NCBI RefSeq assembly: GCF_020524355.2
Contig: NZ_CP129019.1
Location: 4,462,001-4,526,000 of the forward strand
From: Mesobacillus subterraneus
GTDB taxonomy: Bacteria > Bacillota > Bacilli > Bacillales > Cytobacillaceae
Reading direction: 5' to 3'
Length of the DNA stretch: 64,000 nucleotides
Shown here: one piece after another, positions 10,372 to 19,336 of the stretch
Layout of the letters: each line of letters begins with the position of its first letter
Position numbering within the stretch: position 1 is the stretch's first letter
Made by a program: the position numbers and the translations under genes
Notes under the pieces: generated by a model
What the model was told of the DNA's origin: nothing
The model's database searches: none
What the model saw: only the letters and a program-made list of their open reading frames with translations

Positions 10372-10415
10372 AAAAAAAGGACTATCTGAACCCGTTTAGC
10401 GGTTTTTATAGCCCT
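10372..10415 (-). terminator. Terminator of the DUF3231 gene
   Basis: On the minus strand AGGGCTAT pairs with ATAGTCCT, with an inner AACCG/CGGTT-like stem, followed by a run of seven T. Confidence 0.75.
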
Positions 10416-10459
10416 TCATCATTAGGATATATCTTTACCACATATCCATACTACGCAAT

Positions 10460-11452
10460 TCATACCTTCCGATCAAAAGCCTGCGGCGGCTGTTCTAGCC
10501 ATTTTTCGGTGATTGACAGAAGAAGGCCTTTTCCATAAAACTTCTTCATTTGCGTGGAAATCATCGTGAATTTGGTGACGATATCCGTCCTCAAACTGGA
10601 GGTCAGAGCTTGATTGATCATGATAAAGCAGAACATTCCCAGGCAAGTATTCACGAAAAACAGCATCAGTTTATCGGAAAAGGGTGAATACTTCACATCG
10701 AAAGTATTATAGTCACCTGAAGCTGAATAGGGGATATTTTCTTTCTCAAAAACATCTCCCAGCGATTCGAGGACTTTTTCAAGCGCATCTCTTCCTTTGC
10801 TGAAATGCTGTTTTACTTCCTTGTGGGAAGCCAGTTTACTGAAGGTGACCAAAACCATTTTTGAAAAGCGGGCACGATGGATAACCCTTGAGAGGTTTGC
10901 AATTTCTGCCGCGTTTACTGACCTTGATCCACCGAATAAGCCGTTCAGATAATCCATGTTACCAACTAAATCTACCGTATGGTCCATGGCAACCTGAGGC
11001 GATTTTAAAAATACACCTAGTGAGAGCATCAAATCTGTAATTTCATTTTGAATACGCAGGGTGAATTCAATAGCATTCTGGAAATAATCCCTGACATCCT
11101 TCCTGGTGCAATCAGGAAAAGCGCTTGGGTATGTACTCAACGACAGCATCGTTATATCATGGCAAATATACAAGATAAAGGTGTCAGAAAATACCTTATC
11201 TGCTTCAAGCCTGACATCCTTTTCAGTGAAGCCCAAAGGAACCGTCATGTTCTCTTTTATGAAGATGGCTTTAAGGTCATTGAGACTCTTCTGTGAAAAC
11301 TCCACCAATTTTCCAACTGTATTTTTGACCTCGGAATCCTCTGAAGTTGCATAGAAATATTGAAAGAACCTTAGCTCCATACTGCTTTTCAAGTAGGAAG
11401 ACCAGATATTCGATATCTCTGTTGAAGTCAGCTCTACGTTTGTTCCACTCAT
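10460..11452 (-). CDS. DUF3231 family protein
   Basis: About 330 residues, mostly helical, built from two repeated four-helix-like halves as in the Bacillaceae DUF3231 family, often distantly related to ferritin-like bundles. No catalytic motif is obvious and the function is unknown. I use ATG 11452 because AAAGGAG lies about 11 bp before it; the GTG at 11464 is too close to that site. Transcribed alone, ended by the hairpin at 10372-10415. Confidence 0.8.
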   Translation of the reverse strand: MSGTNVELTSTEISNIWSSYLKSSMELRFFQYFYATSEDSEVKNTVGKLVEFSQKSLNDLKAIFIKENMTVPLGFTEKDVRLEADKVFSDTFILYICHDITMLSLSTYPSAFPDCTRKDVRDYFQNAIEFTLRIQNEITDLMLSLGVFLKSPQVAMDHTVDLVGNMDYLNGLFGGSRSVNAAEIANLSRVIHRARFSKMVLVTFSKLASHKEVKQHFSKGRDALEKVLESLGDVFEKENIPYSASGDYNTFDVKYSPFSDKLMLFFVNTCLGMFCFIMINQALTSSLRTDIVTKFTMISTQMKKFYGKGLLLSITEKWLEQPPQAFDRKV

Positions 11453-11636
11453 GCGACTAGTCACTCCTTTGTTATTATTGTTCGGCTAATATTGAAATTT
11501 ATTACAATAAATATAATTATTATCAAGATATGACACTTCGGTTTCATCTCTTTTTAGATAGGCGTCCAAATTAAGAAATGAGCTTACATAGAAAAATAAA
11601 GCAAAGGAAAAACTTCAACAAAAGGAGGATTGTTTA

Positions 11637-11786
11637 ATGAAAAAGCTATTGTTGATGTTTTTATTGGCCATCTCCATGTTCACAGTGACAGGCTGCGGCA
11701 ATGACGCACCACCTGAGGAAGGGGAACAGCTGGAAGATGTCGAGGAAGAAGATGAAATACGTGACGGCGAAATAGATGATGAATAA
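11637..11786 (+). CDS. Small acidic lipoprotein, 49 residues
   Basis: A short gene with a strong ribosome site (AAAGGAGGAT, 11621-11630) and ATG at 11637. The product has two lysines, a hydrophobic core, and a lipobox VTGC with Cys20. The remaining 29 residues are very acidic (runs of Glu/Asp such as EDVEEEDEIRDGE). It should be lipidated and anchored on the outer face of the membrane. No relative is recognised and the role is unknown. GC-rich repeats begin immediately at its stop codon. Confidence 0.8.
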   Translation: MKKLLLMFLLAISMFTVTGCGNDAPPEEGEQLEDVEEEDEIRDGEIDDE

Positions 11787-12160
11787 GAAAAGCGCAAGCG
11801 CCTTGGTCAGCCCCGACAAGCGCTGGAGGGCAGGCCAGTGAAGTCGTTCTTTGACTTCAATGGACGGACCGAAGCGACTCGAGGGGCTAGGCGCAGGAGC
11901 TAGACAATAAGAAAAGCGCAAGCGCCTTGGTCAGCCCCGACAAGCGCTGGAGAGGGGCAGTACCAGTGAAGTCGTTCTTTGACTTCAATGGACGGACCGA
12001 AGCGACTCGAGGGGCTAGGCGCAGGAGCTAGACAATAAGAAAAGCGCAAGCGCCTTGGTCAGCCCCGACAAGCGCTGGAGGGCAGGCCAGTGAAGTCGTT
12101 CTTTGACTTCAATGGACGGACCGAAGCGACTCGAGGGGCTAGGCGCAGGAGCTAGACAAT
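11787..12160 (+). repeat. Three tandem copies of a ~125-bp GC-rich repeat
   Basis: Copies start near 11787, 11911 and 12039 (steps 124 and 128 bp). Each begins GAAAAGCGCAAGCGCC and ends GGCGCAGGAGCTAGACAAT. Inside is a GAAGTC/GACTTC hairpin, and the ends can pair (AGCCCC with GGGGCT), so each copy is one long imperfect hairpin. Copy 2 differs by a small insertion near its centre. The same element is inverted at 23057-23352. Similar elements seem common in Bacillaceae intergenic DNA, as far as I recall. No gene is encoded. Confidence 0.95.
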
Positions 12161-12203
12161 TACCGAAGTGAATTTTGTACATTCTTATATTGTAAAAAGA
12201 CGA

Positions 12204-12233
12204 AATCCGCTTCTTTATGAGGCGGTTTTTTTT
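12204..12233 (+). terminator. Terminator after the lipoprotein/repeat block
   Basis: CCGCTTC pairs with GAGGCGG (one mismatch) and is followed by eight T. Confidence 0.75.
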
Positions 12234-12266
12234 ATGCTTTTTATTGTAACTTCTGTACATCTACAA

Positions 12267-12295
12267 TTGACAAATGACCAGTCAGTCAGTAACAT
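12267..12295 (+). promoter_or_regulatory. Promoter with TetR-type operator for the RND pump
   Basis: TTGACA (12267-12272) and TAACAT (12290-12295) are separated by 17 bp. The spacer holds TGACCAGTCAGTCAGT (12275-12290), resembling the TGACYG-type palindromes bound by TetR-family repressors of efflux genes. No tetR gene lies nearby. Binding is inferred. Confidence 0.65.
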
Positions 12296-12334
12296 TATGA
12301 TGGTTAATAAAGTCATTTTTAGGTAGGTGCAGTA

Positions 12335-15300
12335 GTGAAGAATTTAGTCAATTTTGTACTTGGAAATAAACTGGCCGTATGGCTGCTTACGATTATCATC
12401 ACTGTATCAGGAATTTACTCTGGCACACGGATGAACATGGAGACGATCCCTAATATTTCTATCCCATACCTAATGGTTATGGATGTATATCCTGGGGCGA
12501 CTCCTGAAAAAGTAATGGAGGATGTGTCGATTCCGATAGAAAAAGCGGTGGAGGGACTGGAAGACGTTAAATATGTCTATTCGAATTCCTACTCCAATAT
12601 GTCGAGTATCCAGGTGGAGTACGAGTATGGCATCGATATGGATGAAGCCAAGCGTGCTTTGCAGTCTGCATTGGATATGGTGAAGCTGCCGGAAGGGGCA
12701 CAGGAACCAACAATCACAGCGATCAGCATGAACATGATGCCGGTTGCTGCGTTGAGTGTCAGCAGCACAAATGAGGACATTGTGGAACTGACATCCACTG
12801 TTGAGGAAATCCTTCTTCCGAAAATCGATAAAATCGATGGAGTTGCTTCTGTCACTATGACTGGTCAGCACATCGAAGAAGTTAATTTAACGTACGATGA
12901 AGCAAAACTTGCGAAATTTGGATTAACGGAAACGAATGTAGAGGAAATGATTCAAGCCAGCAATCTTGGCGTTTCATTAGGTCTCTTTGAGTTCAAAGAA
13001 GGAGAGCAGGCCGTTGCTGTCGATGGCAAATTCACGACGACAGATGAATTGAAAAACATGCTGATTCCTGTCACGCCTTCTGCTGAAAATCCATCACCTT
13101 TCGTAAAACTTAGCGAATTTGCCGAGATTGAACTGGTGGGTAAAGTTCAATCCATTTCCCGCACAAATGGCAAAGACGCGATAGCCTTGCAAATTGTAAA
13201 AGAGCAGCAGGCAAACACTGTTGACGTAGTTAATGCAGTGAAAGATATCGTGAAAGAAGAAGAATCCAAAATCGACGGGTTAATCATTGAAGTATCACTT
13301 GATCAGGGAAAGCCAATTGAAGAATCGGTTTTTACAATGATTGAAAAAGCTTTATTTGGCGGATTAATTGCGATTCTTGTTATCCTGCTTTTCTTGCGAG
13401 ACTTCAAATCTACGATTATATCAATTGTCTCGATTCCAGTTTCGATTTTTATGGCATTGCTGCTATTGAACTGGATGGATATTACGCTTAATATCATGAC
13501 ACTTGGCGCGATTACTGTAGCGATTGGCCGTGTCATTGATGACTCAATTGTCGTCGTGGAAAATATATATCGCCGCCTGCATCTGAAAGAAGAGAGATTG
13601 ACAGGCCGGGCACTTGTACGTGAAGCGACAATTGAAATGTTCAAGCCGATTTTGTCATCGACTCTTGTTACGGTTGCAGTATTCGCACCGTTGATTTTTG
13701 TAGGCGGCATGGTAGGGGAACTATTCGCACCATTTGCCCTGACGATGACATTTGCACTGGGTGCTTCACTAATAGTTGCGATTACGATTGTACCAGCTTT
13801 ATCACACTTTTTATTCAAGAAGAAGTTATATGGTGAAAAGTCTGAAAGCAGCCATAAGGAAGGTGGGAAACTGTCCAATTGGTACAAGGGTGTATTGAAT
13901 AAGTCGCTTAACCATAAGATCATTACTTCACTGATTGCGGTTATCCTACTTATCGGAAGTCTTGCTTTGACCCCTATCATCGGCTTCAGCTTCATGGGCA
14001 GTGAAGAAGATAAGGTCATGTATCTGACATATACTCCTAAAGCAGGCGAGCTTAAGGAAGAAACAATCGAGAATGTGGCAGAAGTAGAAGAAGAAATGCT
14101 TAAACGCGATGACATAGATATTGTACAGGTATCGATTAACGACGAGGCCGATCAGATGACGGCCATGATGGGCGGAGGTGCAAGCGGAGCATTGATGTAC
14201 CTCATCTTTGACCCTGAATTGGATAACTTCTCTGAAGTAAGGGATGAACTTGAGGACTATGTCTTTAACATTGGCCAAAGCGGCGAATGGAAGAGCCAGA
14301 ACTTTGGCGGAATGTCGATGCCTGAGAATGAGATCAGCTATACCTTGTATAGTGAGGATTTAGACAAATTAACAAGCACTGTCAAAATGGTAGAAGAAGA
14401 AATGAAAACTGTAGACGGCTTGAAGGACGTAACTTCCAGTGCAGAAGATGCTTATGTAGAATACACCTTTAAGGTTGAACAGGATGAATTGCTGCAATAT
14501 GGACTGACAGCAGGACAAATCATCATGATGCTCAATCCGAACAAATCGAAAGAAATCTTGACGACTGTTGAAAAAGATGGAGAGTCACTGGATGTCATTG
14601 TTCAGCAAGAGCAAGCTGAACAGCCAGAATCAATCGATGACATCCTTGCCACTGAAGTACAACAGCGCTCGGAACAACCATGCCGCTGTCTGAATTAGTA
14701 AGTGTTGAAGAAGGTACAACGATGAATACTTTGGCTCGCAGCAAAGGCCAGTATTATGCTTCTGTATCAGGGACTGTCATTAGCAAGGATATTTCAAAGG
14801 CAGGTGCTGACGCTGAAAAAGCAATCGATGAATTAGACCTACCTAAAGGCGTGGAAGTCGGAGTGGCCGGTGTCCAGGCAGATATGACGGAAACATTCAC
14901 ACAGCTTGGCGCCGCGATGCTTGCTGCGATTGCAATCGTCTACTTCATCTTGGTTGTTACCTTCCGTGAGGGTGTCGCACCATTTGCAATACTATTCTCA
15001 CTTCCATTTGCAGTCATTGGATCGTTTGTAGGGCTGCTTATCGGAGGAGAAACCATCTCCGTCTCTGTCATGATGGGTCTGTTGATGCTGATTGGTATCG
15101 TCGTAACTAACGCCATCGTGCTTGTAGACCGAATCATTCACATGGAACGCGAAGGGCTCACAATGCGTGATGCAGTCCTTGAGGCAGGTGCTACACGTTT
15201 AAGACCAATCCTGATGACAGCGATCGCTACAGTGGGCGCCTTGATTCCATTAGCGATAGGATCAGGCGGAGGCGGACTGATCTCCAAGGGGCTGGCGATT

Positions 15301-15417
15301 ACCGTAATTGGCGGATTGACCAGTTCAACATTATTAACGCTGATTATAGTACCGATTGTATATGAAGTTTTATCAAGATTGTTTAAGAAAAATCGTAAGG
15401 AAATTGTAGAAAACTAA
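12335..15417 (+). pseudogene. SwrC-like RND efflux permease with one frameshift
   Basis: Read through one frameshift, the gene encodes about 1030 residues, the full AcrB/SwrC length. It shows an N-terminal helix, periplasmic-type porter domains, the transmembrane Asp pair Asp402/Asp403 in GRVIDDSIVVVENIY, and a complete second half with MMGLLMLIGIVVTNAIVLVDR. In B. subtilis SwrC exports surfactin-like lipopeptides. The reading frame breaks at 14660-14663, where GTACAACAGCG lacks one A: restoring it gives VQTALGTTMPLSE and rejoins both frames. The GTG start at 12335 follows AGGTAGGTG. Both halves look under selection, so an assembly error is more likely than decay. Confidence 0.85.
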
Positions 15418-15421
15418 TAAT

Positions 15422-15465
15422 AGAGCCCTGGTGGATGACTGGTCGTCCTGCCGGGGCTCTTTTTG
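15422..15465 (+). terminator. Terminator of the RND pump gene
   Basis: AGAGCCC...GG pairs with CC.GGGGCTCT, followed by TTTTT. Confidence 0.85.
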
Positions 15466-15665
15466 GATATGATTTTAATATATATGAACTGACATTTGTA
15501 ATAGATAACGATTGTAAAACAGTCCTGGAAATTCTTTTTGGATGCTCATACACGTTTAAGAACCTTGATACAAAGCTTATTCATTTCATTACTAATACCA
15601 TAGGAATGTCCCTGAAACTTGGCTATAATTAAGGTTATTAAAAGAGGAATATGGAGGCTTCACAC

Positions 15666-16007
15666 ATGTCTAATTTGCCCAATTGCCCAAAATGCGGTTC
15701 AGAATATACTTATGAGGATGGCACCCTGCTCGTTTGCCCGGAATGCGCCCATGAATGGGACCCTGCTGCAGATGCTGCCAATGGAGAAGACAATAAAGTG
15801 ATCAGAGATGCGAACGGCAATGTGCTGAACGATGGAGACACCGTCTCTGTCATCAAGGACCTTAAAGTAAAAGGTACCTCTTCCGTGATTAAAATCGGGA
15901 CAAAGGCTAAAAATATCCGTCTAGTAGATGGCGACCATGATATTGAGTGTAAACTCGAGGGATTTGGAGCAATGAAGCTCAAATCTGAATTTGTAAAGAA
16001 AATATAG
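15666..16007 (+). CDS. PhnA/YjdM-like zinc-ribbon protein
   Basis: About 113 residues. An N-terminal zinc ribbon (CPKC and CPEC, residues 7-28) is followed by a small beta domain ([20 protein letters not shown]), the arrangement of PhnA/YjdM proteins. These were named for association with phosphonate genes, but the biochemical role is not settled, and no phosphonate genes are near. I choose ATG 15666 because GGAGG (15653-15657) is ideally spaced; ATG 15651 has a poorly spaced site. TATAAT at 15624-15629 may be its -10 box. Confidence 0.88.
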   Translation: MSNLPNCPKCGSEYTYEDGTLLVCPECAHEWDPAADAANGEDNKVIRDANGNVLNDGDTVSVIKDLKVKGTSSVIKIGTKAKNIRLVDGDHDIECKLEGFGAMKLKSEFVKKI

Positions 16008-16017
16008 AATATTTTTG

Positions 16018-16040
16018 GCCAGGCGTTTGTCTGGCTTTTG
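16018..16040 (+). terminator. Terminator of the PhnA-like gene
   Basis: GCCAG (16018-16022) pairs with CTGGC (16031-16035), then TTTT. Confidence 0.7.
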
Positions 16041-16440
16041 TTTACTCTTCTTCCTCTTTCGCCAGGTTTCGACTGTATTCCACCCAAACCACCAGACAGG
16101 GGAGGGGATATTTATTTAGCTTAATGAGCGTTGGTTTTCTTGGCGGACGACCTCACCAAGAAAATGTGATTCTTTTGATTCTAAGTTCATGTGCATATCT
16201 CCTCATGCTTTCTATAGAAACATAAAATTCATATTCCCTCTATCAATTACTCAATTCCTTTCAACATTCCCGCTACTGCTACTATTTAAAATTGTTCATT
16301 CCTACCTATTTTTTTTGTTTCCTAACTATTTACAGGATTTTTCATTCGCACGACTCTCTCTTTTGTTGATAGTGAAAATAAACTAGTTCGTAAGGTAGGT
16401 AGGGGAGGGGAGACAGGGCGGAATAAATGGCAAATAATTG
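16041..16440. other. Intergenic region with one strong hairpin
   Basis: No gene is apparent. A perfect 9-bp inverted repeat, TTTTCTTGG (16135-16143) and CCAAGAAAA (16156-16164), encloses a 12-nt loop without a T run. A purine-rich GGTAGGTAGGGGAGGGGAG tract lies near 16396-16414. Confidence 0.5.
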
Positions 16441-16464
16441 AAAATAAAAGAGATTAGATCTTAT

Positions 16465-16694
16465 GTATACGAATTTGTAAACAAGTATACATAATGTAAA
16501 CAATATGTATACAATTGCGTTTACATGTATACAAATATGTAAACAACGCGTCAAATCAATATGTATACAATATTGTATACAACTGGAGTAAGGTTTACAA
16601 CTTGTTTACATGTTTACATTTATATTTCTTTTTAATCGATTTTCTTGCAGTATCTATTATTTACCTTTACCTTTAAAATAGTAAGGGAGTATAC
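16465..16694 (+). promoter_or_regulatory. Centromere-like array of GTWWAC sites upstream of the ParM-like gene
   Basis: Thirteen GTATAC/GTAAAC/GTTTAC hexamers start at 16465, 16477, 16485, 16496, 16507, 16519, 16527, 16539, 16563, 16575, 16593, 16604 and 16612. A fourteenth is at 16689. Steps are mostly 11-12 bp (one helical turn) or 8 bp. They sit directly before an actin-like gene and its acidic partner. Known plasmid parMRC loci have an iteron array here that serves as both centromere and autoregulated operator, so I infer a parC-like role. Confidence 0.85.
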
Positions 16695-16727
16695 ATAAAC
16701 TTAGATTAATGAAAAGGACTGATAGAA

Positions 16728-17903
16728 ATGACGAAATCTAGAATTGCAGCTGTTGATGTTGGTAACGATTCTATTAAAGCTATTCTTGGAGAATTTGATA
16801 ATGAGTTGAACATCCCTAATATCGTTGCAAGGGACACAGAAGACCGTCCGGTAATCGGTATTGAGGAGCTTGATACGAAGGATCCTCTCGATGGAATTCA
16901 TATTCGTGTCCACTCCCCTGCCCTGAAAGATAATAATGCTATCTATCGTGTCGGCAACCTTGCGACGAAAAGTGATAATGCAACTGAACTTGATCCTGGA
17001 AGCAGCAAGTCCGAGGAAGATCAGACTTTGATTATGTTGTTCGCTACGCTTGCATTAGATGCTGTCAATGAAGATAATGCTAAGCTTTTTCCAAAAAACA
17101 AGAATGTCATTGATGCGAATTATACACTAGGCACTGGCCTTCCGCTTCGTGAAGTTAAGGAAGGAAAAGATGCTGGCTACCGTTCTAAGCTGGTAGGATC
17201 TGTACACCAGGTAGAATTCCTTGTTACCCCTAAATACCAGGGTCTGAAAGTAAATATCAAATTTGATGAAGTAAAGGTATATCCTGAAGGCTTCGCGGCT
17301 TATATCAATCTAGTAATGGACAATAGCCTGAAAATCATTAACAAAGATCTTATCGATAGGAGAATTCTTATTCAGGATATCGGCGGTTTATCAACAGATA
17401 TCGCAGTCATCAAGAACCGTAATGTTGATGATGATAAGGCACAGGGCTTCAACCTTGGTGTTTCTGAGGCATTGGAACAAATTAGGGAAGAAATCCGCAG
17501 CAAGCATGGCGTGGAGTTAGACAGCCGAACGGATGTTGTAGAAATCATCACGCGCAAGAATGACCGCAACCATATCATGGTTAAAGGAAGCCGGACAAGC
17601 GTCCATGATATCACAGACCGCATCCTTCTCGAACTGGCTAAAAAGCAATACCGCCTGCTTCGCAATGTCTGGGCTAAGAATTCACAAACTGAAATCTGCT
17701 ATTTTGTCGGCGGCGGCGCGACAGTTTTAAAAGACTATATTAAAACATTGAATAATAATCTTGATGGCTATAACATTGAATTCTTCGAGGATGAAAAAGA
17801 AAGCATCTGGATGATGACCAATGCTTACTATAAGCTCATTATGGATTATGTGAAGAAATCAGAGAAGAGCAGCAAAGCCGGTTCTGAACCTGTAAAAAGC
17901 TAA
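16728..17903 (+). CDS. ParM/StbA-type actin-like segregation ATPase
   Basis: A 391-residue actin-fold protein. Phosphate-1 motif is DVGNDSIK (residues 10-17), phosphate-2 is DIGGLSTD (217-224), and the adenosine motif is GGGATVL (from 328). The family polymerises with ATP into filaments that push plasmid copies apart. Here it lies among chromosomal genes with no replication gene visible, so it may be a domesticated or chromosomal actin. ATG 16728 has AAAAGGA upstream. The gene is followed after 14 bp by a ParR-like protein, and preceded by the GTWWAC array. Confidence 0.9.
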   Translation: MTKSRIAAVDVGNDSIKAILGEFDNELNIPNIVARDTEDRPVIGIEELDTKDPLDGIHIRVHSPALKDNNAIYRVGNLATKSDNATELDPGSSKSEEDQTLIMLFATLALDAVNEDNAKLFPKNKNVIDANYTLGTGLPLREVKEGKDAGYRSKLVGSVHQVEFLVTPKYQGLKVNIKFDEVKVYPEGFAAYINLVMDNSLKIINKDLIDRRILIQDIGGLSTDIAVIKNRNVDDDKAQGFNLGVSEALEQIREEIRSKHGVELDSRTDVVEIITRKNDRNHIMVKGSRTSVHDITDRILLELAKKQYRLLRNVWAKNSQTEICYFVGGGATVLKDYIKTLNNNLDGYNIEFFEDEKESIWMMTNAYYKLIMDYVKKSEKSSKAGSEPVKS

Positions 17904-17917
17904 AATAAGGTGATTTC

Positions 17918-18511
17918 ATGAAAAAAACCAACCCAAATGAGATTAAAAGGGGACAGGCACTATCGTTCCGGATCCCATCTGATACACCAGACCATATCTT
18001 GAGGCATCTTCAAAAATTAAAAGAAACCGAGAGAAGAAATTTCTCTGGCAAGATTGCTGATTTTGTCTTGCAGGGTGTAGGGAGTTCATATTCCAGGGAA
18101 CGCGAAACGATTACCATCCCTCTCCCACGCAATCTCAGCAAATCACAACGGGATTGGATCAAGCATGAGCATTCAGAAGCTTTGCTGGGCAATATCGTGT
18201 ATCACCTGCTGACAGACCCCATACGGGCAACGTCACTGCTGGCATCATTGAACAGTAAGTCTACAGAAATCGATGAAGCCCTGTACCTTCAGGAAGATGA
18301 AATAGATCTTCCATCAGTGATTGCCGCTGAGGATTCACCGGTAATAGAGGAGACTGCTTCAACGGCTGAAAACGATTCAATGGATGATGATCTTGATTCA
18401 TTTGTCTGGGAATCAATTGAGCAAGCTGACAAACCAGAAGGGGAAACCGAAGAGAAGGAAGAGGATTTGGACGATCTTCTTGGAGATTTCCTTTCTAAAA
18501 TGAATAAATAA
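17918..18511 (+). CDS. Probable ParR-like adaptor protein
   Basis: A 197-residue protein not confidently placed in a family. The N-terminal 60 residues contain a basic segment with ALSFRIP, then predicted helices (HILRHLQKLKETERRNFSGKI), compatible with a ribbon-helix-helix DNA-binding domain. The C-terminal third is strongly acidic (Glu/Asp-rich, ending EEDLDDLLGDFLSKMNK). Position and shape match ParR, which binds the centromere and caps the actin filament through its C-terminal tail. That is inferred from context. AAGGTG precedes the ATG at 17918; 14 bp separate it from the actin gene. Confidence 0.65.
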   Translation: MKKTNPNEIKRGQALSFRIPSDTPDHILRHLQKLKETERRNFSGKIADFVLQGVGSSYSRERETITIPLPRNLSKSQRDWIKHEHSEALLGNIVYHLLTDPIRATSLLASLNSKSTEIDEALYLQEDEIDLPSVIAAEDSPVIEETASTAENDSMDDDLDSFVWESIEQADKPEGETEEKEEDLDDLLGDFLSKMNK

Positions 18512-18515
18512 ACAG

Positions 18516-18626
18516 AAAGAACCCATGGGTGCAACACAGTAAACCATTCTGTTTTAGGGTGCATATCATTTAAATGACAATAAAAATGGCGTGTAAACTG
18601 ACTTCAGTTTTGACACGCCATTTTTC
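18516..18626 (+). repeat. Left arm of a ~105-bp inverted repeat, containing a terminator
   Basis: This starts 4 bp after the stop of the ParR-like gene with AAAGAACCCATGGG (18516-18529), then TGCAACACAG and TAAACC (18540-18545). It ends in a hairpin, AATGGCGTGT (from 18585) with ACACGCCATT, followed by T's (terminator 18585-18626). A related copy lies inverted at 19231-19333. Confidence 0.85.
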
Positions 18627-18736
18627 TAATTGAATTTATTTTCGGATCCAAAATATAATGGTTCTTATTCAACAAAGCACCTGTTTATTCCACACCAAAA
18701 AGAAAGGACCCTGGTGAGGTGGTCACCAGTGGCTGA

Positions 18737-18930
18737 TAAATAAGCGGAGAAACTTCCCTTATTTAGAAAATGGCATGGAAAACAGCTTAAATAGACGGAA
18801 GATTTCCGTCTATTTACTTGAAAAACATAAAAAATTGGCATTCGCACTTGCTTAACCGGAAAACCTCCGCTTATTTACCCCTTACCGAGCTATACATACA
18901 GTTTAACCGGATATTCTCCGCTTATTTCTA
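18737..18930. repeat. Four related palindromes at 51/61/51-bp spacing
   Basis: Variants of TAAATAAGCGGA...TCCGCTTATTTA. The second is nearly perfect: TAAATAGACGGAA and TTCCGTCTATTTA enclose 3 nt (from about 18788 to 18816). The right-arm tails (TTATTT or CTATTTA) start at 18759, 18810, 18871 and 18922. It lies between the two inverted-repeat arms in a convergent gap. No gene. Confidence 0.75.
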
Positions 18931-19230
18931 GGATTGTTTGTTACTCAATTAAGGTTAAATCTTCCCTTGTTCTAGAAAAAATCAATCTTCCGCTAACTGC
19001 TCCCTTCGGTGAGAAAAAAATAAAGTAAAATTCCATATTCATCGTTATACTGGCTATACTTGAATGCAATGTTCGTAGAATGGCACCCTTAAATTGACTT
19101 CCGAACCGGCCATAAAATTGACAGTGTTAATGACCGTCATTATTCCTTGTACAACAAACATTGTCAATGGCATTTACTATCATTTTGCAGGTGTTAATTT
19201 GTAATGAAATGGCTTATAAATGCTGGCACA

Positions 19231-19333
19231 ATAGGAAAAATGGCGTGGACAATTTCCACGCCATTTACTGTGCCATTTTCGCCATATACACCTCAAAACG
19301 GAACGGTTTAGCAACACAGCCCATGGGTTCTTT
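19231..19333 (-). repeat. Right arm of the inverted repeat, containing the pepF terminator
   Basis: On the minus strand it starts 3 bp after the pepF stop with AAAGAACCCATGGG (19320-19333), CTGTGTTGC (19311-19319) and TAAACC (19305-19310). It ends with the hairpin AAATGGCGTGG/CCACGCCATTT (19238-19266) and T's. It is homologous to 18516-18626, except that the 9-bp core GCAACACAG is flipped relative to its flanks. Confidence 0.85.
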
Positions 19334-19336
19334 AAT

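Noticed and set aside
12267..12335. A tetR gene expected next to the efflux operator
   Set aside because: No helix-turn-helix gene lies within the neighbouring sequence on either strand.
14640..14720. Programmed frameshift in the RND pump gene
   Set aside because: No slippery heptamer with a downstream structure was recognised, and five other indels in the window suggest sequencing error.
15435..15632. 65-codon reading frame after the RND pump
   Set aside because: It starts inside the terminator, has no ribosome site and no recognisable family.
16189..16386. 65-codon hydrophobic reading frame
   Set aside because: No ribosome site; AT-rich sequence yields Phe/Leu-rich frames by chance.
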